A stretch of DNA of 7,703 bases from NCBI GenBank assembly GCA_005800255.1, contig SYGW01000032.1:1-7703 (forward strand), written 5' to 3'. This stretch comes from Nitrospiraceae bacterium (GTDB taxonomy: Bacteria; Nitrospirota; Nitrospiria; Nitrospirales; Nitrospiraceae). Numbering within the stretch: the stretch's first letter is position 1; every line of letters begins with the position of its first letter. The notes under the pieces were generated by a model. It saw only the letters and a program-made list of their open reading frames with translations. It was not told the origin of the DNA and searched no databases. A program made the translations under genes and the position numbers. Of this stretch, positions 1 through 5,346 are shown piece after piece.

Positions 1-159
1 ATCGAGGAGCAGGGGCTGAAGGGGAGCGACACGCACAAGGCGGCCGTAACCGGCGATACCGTGGGCGATCCGTACAAGGATACGGCCGGGCCTGCGATCA
101 ACCCAATGATCAAGGTGATCAACATCGTGGCGCTTTTGATCGTGTCCTTGATCGTATAA
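1..159 (+). CDS. hppA: Membrane-bound ion-translocating pyrophosphatase, C-terminal end (partial)
   Basis: This is the tail of a gene that begins before the window; 52 codons in frame 1 end at TAA 157-159. Visible residues 12-31 carry [20 protein letters not shown], the strongly conserved segment near the last transmembrane helices of membrane pyrophosphatases, whose Asp and Lys residues help bind Mg-pyrophosphate. It is followed by a hydrophobic final helix (about residues 33-52) and no further tail. Members of this family hydrolyse pyrophosphate in the cytoplasmic membrane and pump H+ or Na+ outward, recovering energy from the PPi released by biosynthesis. The residues that separate K+-dependent from K+-independent and H+ from Na+ types lie upstream, so the subtype cannot be decided here. 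The stop codon is 127 bases before the Pup gene on the same strand, so co-transcription is possible but not shown. Confidence 0.93.
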   Translation: MEEQGLKGSDTHKAAVTGDTVGDPYKDTAGPAINPMIKVINIVALLIVSLIV

Positions 160-185
160 GAGATTGTTGCAAGGCAGGCCTCGGC

Positions 186-214
186 TTGATGCGGTCTGGG
201 GGCGGGGGTATCCT
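186..214 (+). promoter_or_regulatory. Possible sigma70-like promoter for the Pup gene
   Basis: TTGATG at 186-191 and TATCCT at 209-214 are separated by 17 bases; each matches the sigma70 consensus at four of six positions. The spacer contains the G-run GGGGGCGGGGG (198-208). Transcription would begin around 221, giving a leader of about 65 bases before the ATG at 287. This is a pattern match only; read-through from the pyrophosphatase gene is the alternative. Confidence 0.35.
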
Positions 215-286
215 GAATCCGTGCGCGACCCCAGTTCAAACGGCAGGTGATCCGGCCATTATTCGACGACGCTTGGAGGTGCTCCT

Positions 287-484
287 ATGGAACGACAGGA
301 GAAGAAAGCGGAGTCTAAACGGGACCAGCAGGCTCGCGACGAGGCCAAGCCCAATCCCAAGGTGCTTGAAGCCGGGAAGAAGCTGAAAGAGGATATTGAC
401 AAGCTGGTCGACGAGATTGATGAGGTCCTTGAGGAAAACGCCGAAGAATTCGTCAAGAATTATGTCCAAAAGGGAGGGGAATAA
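287..484 (+). CDS. pup: Prokaryotic ubiquitin-like protein Pup
   Basis: The product has 65 residues, the usual length for Pup. Residues 40-64 follow the well-known Mycobacterium tuberculosis C-terminal half closely: LVDEIDEVLEENAEEF (40-55), then VKNYVQKGGE (56-65). Pup is joined through its C-terminal glutamate to lysines of target proteins by the ligase PafA and recognised by the Mpa/ARC ATPase of the proteasome. Here the last residue is already Glu (codon GAA 479-481), so the deamidation by Dop needed for Pups ending in Gln would not be required. The N-terminal 24 residues are highly charged and probably disordered, with prolines at 22 and 24 before a predicted helix (about 25-58). There are 11 lysines (6, 7, 11, 21, 25, 31, 32, 34, 39, 57, 62), against three in the M. 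tuberculosis protein, and the Gly/Asp-rich N-terminus of that protein is absent. GGAGG at 275-279 lies 7 bases before the ATG. No dop, pafA, prcB, prcA or ATPase gene is nearby. The related UBact tag is less likely because its C-terminus differs from the DEIDEVLEENAEEF pattern. Confidence 0.9.
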   Translation: MERQEKKAESKRDQQARDEAKPNPKVLEAGKKLKEDIDKLVDEIDEVLEENAEEFVKNYVQKGGE

Positions 485-534
485 GCTTCCGCTTCCAGCC
501 TCCCGCAGGTGGGCTTAATCCAGGTTCCGTTATG

Positions 535-557
535 GCGGCTCGCTTCCAGCGAGCCGC
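535..557 (+). terminator. Perfect 9-bp hairpin downstream of pup, possible terminator
   Basis: GCGGCTCGC (535-543) and GCGAGCCGC (549-557) are exact reverse complements around the 5-base loop TTCCA. The hairpin begins about 50 bases after the pup stop. It is very GC-rich and stable, but no T-run follows (AGACCTTCCCC), so it is not a classical Rho-independent terminator. It could stop transcription weakly, protect the 3' end of a pup mRNA, or be an unrelated structural element. The remainder of the 485-704 gap holds no gene that could be supported. Confidence 0.45.
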
Positions 558-638
558 AGACCTTCCCCTCGGTTCCAACCGTTCCTTCCCGGTGCTTGCC
601 CTGCTCAGTAGTTCATGCGGCATCTCGCGCAGACTGGT

Positions 639-665
639 TTGACAAAGTCCGTCCCGCACTATAAG
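639..665 (+). promoter_or_regulatory. Possible sigma70-like promoter for recJ-rel
   Basis: TTGACA at 639-644 is a perfect -35 hexamer and TATAAG at 660-665 matches the -10 consensus at five of six positions. The spacer is only 15 bases, shorter than the preferred 16-18, which would weaken it. Transcription would begin near 672, about 55 bases before the chosen recJ start, downstream of the hairpin at 535-557. Confidence 0.45.
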
Positions 666-708
666 CTTTTACTCTAATTTCAGTGGGTTGCGTAAGTTTG
701 TCCGGTGT

Positions 709-715
709 GGAAGGA
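709..715 (+). promoter_or_regulatory. Ribosome binding site that decides the recJ start
   Basis: GGAAGGA lies 10 bases before the ATG at 726. The in-frame GTG at 705 has no purine-rich site ahead of it, and choosing it would place this site inside the gene. The site therefore favours the ATG at 726. Confidence 0.55.
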
Positions 716-725
716 TAAAAGTTTC

Positions 726-2429
726 ATGCCGATCAAGCAGTGGGTCTTGCGCGAGGTGAACCAGCAGCAACGTGCGGCTCTGGCCAGTTCACTCTCCATT
801 TCTCCCATCACAGCATCTGTGCTCCTGGCGCGAGGAGTCACCACCGCAGCCCAGGCGCAAACTTGGTTGGCCCCCCATCTGGTCGTCCCGCACGATCCGT
901 TTTTAATTCCTGATATGGAGTCGGCGATTGATCGGCTTCACCGGGCCCTGGCGGAAGGGGAGCGGATTTGTTTCTATGGTGATTACGATGTCGATGGGAT
1001 GGCCGCGACAAGCCTCTACCTGACCTATTTTCGAGGCCAGGGAGGCCAGGTCCTCAGCTATATCCCGCACCGAGTCCGGGAAGGGTATGGGTTAAACGAA
1101 ACGGCCCTGCGGTGGCTCCATCGGCAGGGTGTCAGCCTGGTGGTGACGTCTGACTGTGGCACGACCGCCCATCGGGAAGCCGAGGCGGCGAAGCAGCTCG
1201 GGCTCGACCTCATTATCACGGACCATCACCAATGTGACGAACGATTGCCGCCGGTTCTGGCTCTATTGAATCCGCACCGGTCCGATTCCGCCTATCCGTT
1301 TACGGGCCTCTGTTCCGGAGGCCTGGCCTATCAGGTGACCCGGGCCTATCAGGACAAGTATGGGACAAGCGGACCGGAGCCTGAAACCTTGCTGGACCTT
1401 GTGGCCTTGGCGACGGTGGCCGATATCGTTCCGCTCCAAGACGAGAATCGGATTCTGGTCCGAGAGGGGCTGGACTTGATCGCGCGCGGGACCCGTTGCG
1501 GGGTTCGCGCGCTCAAAGCAGTAGCGGGAGTCGACCGCGACGTCACGACGGGAACCGTGGCGTTTCGGCTGGCGCCGAGGATCAACGCCGCGGGGCGGAT
1601 GGCCCATGCCGAGATGGGGGTTCGACTCCTGACCACGGAATCCGATACGGAGGCCAGGGACGTTGCCGATCAACTTGAGCAACTGAATCGATCTCGGCAA
1701 CGTCTGGAAGAAGAGACGACGTCGGAGGCTGTTGCGATGGCGAAGGCCGAGACCGACCCGGCTGCCTTGGCCGTCTGGGCCGGGCACTGGCACCTCGGGG
1801 TGGTGGGAATCGTGGCAGCCCGACTCGTCGAGCGTTTCCACCGGCCCGCTGTCGTAATTGCCGTGAATGACCAGGGGATCGGCAAGGGGTCCGCCCGCAG
1901 TGTCCCGGGATTTGATCTCTACCAGGCCTTGTCGGCCTGCCGCGATCTATTGGACGCCTTCGGCGGGCATCCCTGCGCCGCCGGCCTGACGATTCGGGAA
2001 TCCCGTTTGGAGCAGTTTCGTGAGCGTTTCGCCGAAGTCGCGGCTCGTTGGGAGGGAGGCACATCGAAGCAGCCCTTGCTGCACCTCGATGCAGAAGTCC
2101 ACCTCAGCGAGGTGAACGACCAGTTGGTGAAGGAGTTGGCCCTGCTGCATCCTTTCGGAGCGGGCAATCCGGAGCCGACCTTGGCGGTCAGGAACCTGGC
2201 GATCCTGGGAAGCCGGGTGGTCGGGGAGCGTCATCTCAAGCTGACGGTCCGCCACGGCAATTCCAAGCCATTCGACGGGATCGGATTTCGCATGGGCTCA
2301 CTGGCCGATTGCGGGCTGTCGGCCTCGCAATCGGTGGATCTGGCGTTCGTGCCTGAACGAAATAGCTGGAATGGCCTGGATCGGATTCAGCTGAGGATTC
2401 GGGACCTGAAGGCCAGTCAACCGCTCTAA
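726..2429 (+). CDS. recJ: Single-stranded-DNA-specific 5'-3' exonuclease RecJ
   Basis: RecJ degrades single-stranded DNA from the 5' end in the cytoplasm, acting in RecFOR recombination, mismatch repair and base-excision repair. The 567-residue product has the usual length and all core motifs in order. Residues 85-91 are GDYDVDG (motif I), 142-145 SDCG, and 166-168 DHH, which names the phosphoesterase family and helps bind the metals. VADIVPL (231-237) follows, then PRINAAGRM (284-292). The DHHA1 part has HLGVVGIVAARL (356-367), GKGSARSVPGFDLYQAL (386-402) and GGHPCAAGLTI (413-423). The C-terminal 120 or so residues fit the OB-like DNA-binding domain, with FGAGNPEP at 477-484. The second motif has Ser and Cys (SDCG) where many RecJ proteins have VDNG or similar, but the catalytic Asp is kept, so activity is expected. 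ATG 726 is chosen because of the GGAAGGA site before it; GTG 705 would add seven residues. rel follows after 12 bases on the same strand, so the two genes are probably one operon. Confidence 0.95.
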   Translation: MPIKQWVLREVNQQQRAALASSLSISPITASVLLARGVTTAAQAQTWLAPHLVVPHDPFLIPDMESAIDRLHRALAEGERICFYGDYDVDGMAATSLYLTYFRGQGGQVLSYIPHRVREGYGLNETALRWLHRQGVSLVVTSDCGTTAHREAEAAKQLGLDLIITDHHQCDERLPPVLALLNPHRSDSAYPFTGLCSGGLAYQVTRAYQDKYGTSGPEPETLLDLVALATVADIVPLQDENRILVREGLDLIARGTRCGVRALKAVAGVDRDVTTGTVAFRLAPRINAAGRMAHAEMGVRLLTTESDTEARDVADQLEQLNRSRQRLEEETTSEAVAMAKAETDPAALAVWAGHWHLGVVGIVAARLVERFHRPAVVIAVNDQGIGKGSARSVPGFDLYQALSACRDLLDAFGGHPCAAGLTIRESRLEQFRERFAEVAARWEGGTSKQPLLHLDAEVHLSEVNDQLVKELALLHPFGAGNPEPTLAVRNLAILGSRVVGERHLKLTVRHGNSKPFDGIGFRMGSLADCGLSASQSVDLAFVPERNSWNGLDRIQLRIRDLKASQPL

Positions 2430-2441
2430 CGGTGTGTGGCG

Positions 2442-4622
2442 ATGCCGAGTGATACGATCACCGACCTGGATCAACTGATCATGAAGATCCGGACGTACAA
2501 TCCGGAAGCCGACGTGAATTTGGTTTGCCGGGCTTACGCTTTTTCAGCCAAGGCGCATGAAGGCCAGACCCGGCGCTCCGGGGAACCCTACCTCCAGCAC
2601 CCGCTAGCGGTGGCCGGCGTGCTGACCTCCCTGCGATCCGATGTGCCGGCCATCGTGGCCGGACTGCTCCATGACACTCTTGAAGACACACTGACCACGC
2701 CGGAAGTTCTCGATCAGGAGTTCGGGAAGGATATCGCCCGGTTGGTGGACGGAGTCACGAAGATCGGCAAGATCCAATTCCGGAACCATGAGGAAAAGCA
2801 GGCCGAGAATTTCCGGAAAATGGTTTTGTCGATGGCGGATGACATCCGGGTCATCCTGATCAAGCTGGCCGACCGTCTTCACAACATGCGGACGCTGGAG
2901 CATCTGCACGAAGCCAAACGGCTGCAGATCGCGCAGGAAACCCTCGAGATCTACGCGCCGCTGGCCAACCGGCTTGGAATCGGGTGGATGAAAAACGAGT
3001 TGGAGGATCTCTGCCTGAAATACCTGAAGCCGGATGTCCATGCCACTTTGAAACTGCGCGTGGCCAAGCGCGACGAAGATCGCCAGCAGTACATCGAGGA
3101 AGTCGCCCGCCTCGTGAAGCAGGCGCTGGCCGAAGCGGGCCTGAAGGGGGAAGTGCAAGGCCGGCCCAAGCACCTCTACGGCATTTATCAGAAGATGGAG
3201 CGGCAAGCCATCTCCTTTGAGGAAGTGTACGATCTCACCGCGATTCGAATCATCACCGACACCAAGATGAACTGCTATGCGCTCCTGGGCCTTATCCATT
3301 CGCTCTGGCGTCCGGTGCCGGGTCGCTTCAAGGATTACATCGCGATTCCGAAGTCGAACCTCTACCAATCCTTGCATACCACGGTCGTCGGCCCCAAGGG
3401 TGAGCATGTCGAATTCCAGATCCGCACGGAGGAGATGCATCGTCTCGCCGAATACGGCATCGCGGCGCATTGGAAATACAAGGAGCGGGGCCAGGTCGAC
3501 GACAAAGACGGGAAGGTCTTCAGCTGGCTCCGCCAGTTTGTGGAGTGGCACCAGGACCTGACCGACAACCGCCAGTTCATGGACTCGGTCAAGCTCGATC
3601 TGTTTCACGACGTAGTCTATGTGTTTACGCCCAAGGGCATGGTCAAGGAGATGCCGCTCGGTTCGACCCCGGTGGATTTCGCCTATGCCATCCATACCGA
3701 GGTCGGCGATCGTTGTGTCGGCGCCAAGGTCAACGGCAAGATCGTGCCGTTGAGGCACCAGTTGACCAGCGGGGATGCCGTCGAGATCCTGACGTCGCCG
3801 ACCCAGGTGCCGCACAAGGATTGGCTCAAGTTCGTCCGGACGCCAAGGGCCAAGGCCAAGATCAAGCACTGGCTCAAAGTTGAAGAGCAGAAGCGCAGCC
3901 TTGAAATCGGTCGCCGGCTGCTCGAACGGGAGTTCCGGAGGCATGACATGGCCCCGGCGCAAATGCTGAAGTCCGAGCAGTTGCTGGGGGTGGCGCATGA
4001 ATTGGGGTTTGATGCGGTGGATGAGATGAGCGTCGCGGTCGGCTACGGGCGGCTCTCGACCGGGCAGGTCATGAATCGCTTGGCGCCGGCCGGTCCCCAG
4101 GAGGGGAAGCCCGAGGTCCGGGAAGAGTTGCCGCCGTCTCGCCAGCCAGTCGGCAAACCGGATGAGAAGGGCGTCAAGGTCAAGGGGGGGCGCGACCTGC
4201 TCATGCAGCTGTCCCGCTGTTGCAACCCGGTCCCTGGGGACCGGATCATGGGGTATATCACCAGGGGGCGGGGGCTCACGATTCATTCGGTCGGATGTCC
4301 CAACTTGGAGGCGTTGGATTACGACAAGGAACGTTTGGTTGAGGTCGACTGGGATACGGCGACTGCCAGCACCTATCCGGTGAAGGTGTCCGTTCTGGCG
4401 GTGGACAAGACAGGGGTGCTGGCCAACGTCTCGTCGGCCATCTCGGGAGCGGAAGCGAATATCAGCCGGGCTGAGATTACCACCAGGGAAGATCGCAAGG
4501 CGGTTCTTGATTTTGTGGTCGAGGTCGGCAATACGGCGCACCTGGGGCGTGTGCTGAAGGCCATCGAAGGAGTGGAGGGGGTCATCACCGCACGGCGTAT
4601 CCGCGCCTGGCAGGCCCGGTAG
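2442..4622 (+). CDS. rel: Bifunctional (p)ppGpp synthetase/hydrolase, RelA/SpoT family
   Basis: This enzyme makes (p)ppGpp from ATP and GTP or GDP during starvation and degrades it otherwise, setting the stringent response from the cytoplasm and ribosome. The 726-residue product has the complete long-RSH architecture. The hydrolase HD domain is intact: H53, H77-D78, E81-D82, and DRLHNMR at 144-150. The synthetase domain (about 239-346) has the putative catalytic D264 and E324, RFKD at 295-298 (the RxKD signature of bifunctional enzymes, not the ExDD of RelA-only ones) and YQSLH at 308-312. A TGS domain (about 389-450), a helical region, a Pro-rich linker (548-580), a Cys-containing zinc-finger-type domain (C593-C594, H615, C619) and an ACT domain (about 645-718) follow. 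Both activities should therefore be present. ATG 2442 is chosen; GTG 2436 would add two residues. No strong ribosome site precedes either, so translation may be coupled to recJ, which ends at 2429. The symbol could equally be spoT or relA. Confidence 0.95.
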   Translation: MPSDTITDLDQLIMKIRTYNPEADVNLVCRAYAFSAKAHEGQTRRSGEPYLQHPLAVAGVLTSLRSDVPAIVAGLLHDTLEDTLTTPEVLDQEFGKDIARLVDGVTKIGKIQFRNHEEKQAENFRKMVLSMADDIRVILIKLADRLHNMRTLEHLHEAKRLQIAQETLEIYAPLANRLGIGWMKNELEDLCLKYLKPDVHATLKLRVAKRDEDRQQYIEEVARLVKQALAEAGLKGEVQGRPKHLYGIYQKMERQAISFEEVYDLTAIRIITDTKMNCYALLGLIHSLWRPVPGRFKDYIAIPKSNLYQSLHTTVVGPKGEHVEFQIRTEEMHRLAEYGIAAHWKYKERGQVDDKDGKVFSWLRQFVEWHQDLTDNRQFMDSVKLDLFHDVVYVFTPKGMVKEMPLGSTPVDFAYAIHTEVGDRCVGAKVNGKIVPLRHQLTSGDAVEILTSPTQVPHKDWLKFVRTPRAKAKIKHWLKVEEQKRSLEIGRRLLEREFRRHDMAPAQMLKSEQLLGVAHELGFDAVDEMSVAVGYGRLSTGQVMNRLAPAGPQEGKPEVREELPPSRQPVGKPDEKGVKVKGGRDLLMQLSRCCNPVPGDRIMGYITRGRGLTIHSVGCPNLEALDYDKERLVEVDWDTATASTYPVKVSVLAVDKTGVLANVSSAISGAEANISRAEITTREDRKAVLDFVVEVGNTAHLGRVLKAIEGVEGVITARRIRAWQAR

Positions 4623-4678
4623 CCGGAGACGGTAGGCCTGTCATGGGGCCACAGGGTGTCGGGTGTGGCTCAGGCGCA

Positions 4679-4723
4679 ACAGAGCCTTCAACAGCCCAGC
4701 AGGGCCGCATTCAACGGCTCTGT
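4679..4723. terminator. Inverted repeat between convergent rel and DUF192 genes, possible two-way terminator
   Basis: ACAGAGCC (4679-4686) and GGCTCTGT (4716-4723) are perfect reverse complements around a 29-base loop that itself holds GCCC-AGCA-GGGC (4694-4705). The element spans the end of the minus-strand DUF192 gene (stop at 4711-4713) and lies 57 bases after the rel stop, where a terminator serving both genes would be expected. It lacks a T-run on either side and the loop is long, so the call is tentative. Confidence 0.3.
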
Positions 4724-5244
4724 GTAGAAGAGGGGAGCTGGAACTGCAGCTTAGCCCCGCGTTGCAGTTTCAAGGCATCGGCCATTCCGGCCGCGACTTC
4801 CAGCACATACAGGGCGTCATGGATGGGCTGATACTGGGGACAGCCGTCGTCGCTGCGGCTGCAGCCGGGAACGTTCCGCTCAATGTAGACGATGCGCTTG
4901 GACTGGTCCATCCAAATGATGTCCAGCGGAATCTTCGTGTTTTTCATCCAGAAGGTCCACTGCTGAGGCTCGGGAAAGATGAAGAGCATCCCCCGGTCTT
5001 GGGCCAAGGACTGACGAAACATGAGGCCGCGCGCGCGCTTTTCCGTCGTGTCCGCCAGTTCTGCGAGGATGGTGTCTTTTTGAGGGGTGGTCACGGAGAC
5101 CACCGGTTCTTCCGGGCCTGTGCCCGGCGCGCCAGCCGCCAGGGCCGGCGAGGCTCCCGCGCAGAGGGTAAGCCCGAGAAGCCCGGCCATGCCGAATGTC
5201 GGCCAGAACCATGTGGAGCGGAGACGGAAAGTGCCGGCGGACAT
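4711..5244 (-). CDS. DUF192 (UPF0127) family secreted protein
   Basis: The 177-residue product has a Sec-type signal peptide: basic residues near the start (R7, R9), a hydrophobic stretch (about 11-30) and a likely cleavage site after ALA (34-36). C28 is not in a lipobox, so a soluble periplasmic or exported protein is expected. The mature part matches the DUF192 family along its length: AELADTTEKRARGLMFR (61-77), GMLFIFPEP (85-93), then WTFWMKNTKIPLDIIWMD (96-113), and YVLEVAAGMAD (146-156). C128 and C135 sit in the loop where family members often have Cys-Pro pairs and may form a disulphide. The biochemical role of the family is not established; members are small beta-rich proteins found in bacteria and archaea. 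AGGA (5255-5252) lies 7 bases before the ATG but is also inside a good -10 hexamer. The gene is convergent with rel and divergent from the acyl-CoA ligase gene. Confidence 0.9.
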   Translation of the reverse strand: MSAGTFRLRSTWFWPTFGMAGLLGLTLCAGASPALAAGAPGTGPEEPVVSVTTPQKDTILAELADTTEKRARGLMFRQSLAQDRGMLFIFPEPQQWTFWMKNTKIPLDIIWMDQSKRIVYIERNVPGCSRSDDGCPQYQPIHDALYVLEVAAGMADALKLQRGAKLQFQLPSSTQSR

Positions 5245-5250
5245 GGGCGA

Positions 5251-5279
5251 ATCCTAGCGGCCCGCTGACAGGCTGTCAA
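5251..5279 (-). promoter_or_regulatory. Sigma70-like promoter of the DUF192 gene, probably giving a leaderless mRNA
   Basis: Read on the minus strand, TTGACA (5279-5274) is followed after exactly 17 bases by TAGGAT (5256-5251): a perfect -35 and a four-of-six -10. Only six bases (TCGCCC) separate the -10 from the ATG at 5244-5242, so transcription is expected to start at or next to the A of the start codon. The AGGA that could serve as a ribosome site lies within the -10 and would not be transcribed from this promoter. Confidence 0.55.
5266..5278. promoter_or_regulatory. Short palindrome over the DUF192 promoter -35, possible operator
   Basis: TGACA (5266-5270) and TGTCA (5274-5278) form a perfect inverted repeat around GGC. 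It covers the minus-strand -35 hexamer and part of the spacer, and lies 16 bases from the plus-strand TTGACA at 5295-5300. A dimeric regulator bound here could affect one or both promoters. The arms are short and partly explained by the -35 consensus itself, so chance is a real possibility. Confidence 0.3.
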
Positions 5280-5294
5280 GGAGCGGAGTCTGCA

Positions 5295-5324
5295 TTGACA
5301 ATCGTTGCGGGGGCGGGCTAGGGT
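5295..5324 (+). promoter_or_regulatory. Possible sigma70-like promoter for the acyl-CoA ligase gene
   Basis: TTGACA at 5295-5300 is a perfect -35. The best -10 is TAGGGT at 5319-5324 after 18 bases, matching at three of six positions (T, A and the last T). The spacer is very G-rich. Transcription would start near 5331, about 16 bases before the ATG at 5347. The perfect -35 and the position support it; the -10 is weak. Confidence 0.4.
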
Positions 5325-5346
5325 GCCCGGAGTGTGCGTGGGTAGA

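Noticed and set aside
198..208. Possible G-quadruplex (GGGGGCGGGGG) upstream of pup
   Set aside because: Only two G-runs are present close together, not the four usually needed; an intermolecular or two-tier form cannot be argued from the sequence.
186..386. 66-residue plus-strand frame overlapping the start of pup
   Set aside because: No ribosome site, no recognisable motif, and it overlaps the much better supported Pup gene in another frame.
571..580. GGTTCCAACC, resembling a tRNA T-arm
   Set aside because: No acceptor, D or anticodon arms could be found around it, so there is no tRNA gene here.
453..659. 68-residue minus-strand frame in the pup-recJ gap
   Set aside because: It overlaps the pup 3' end and the hairpin, has no recognisable motif, and its sequence looks like translated non-coding DNA.
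2604..4541. Long 645-residue open frame on the minus strand within rel
   Set aside because: It lies wholly antisense to a complete, domain-rich rel gene; the residues are rich in Arg, His, Leu and Pro as expected of a mirrored high-GC frame, and no family motif is seen.
4663..5268. 201-residue plus-strand frame opposite the DUF192 gene
   Set aside because: The minus-strand protein has a signal peptide and family motifs throughout; the plus-strand frame has none and would overlap it entirely.
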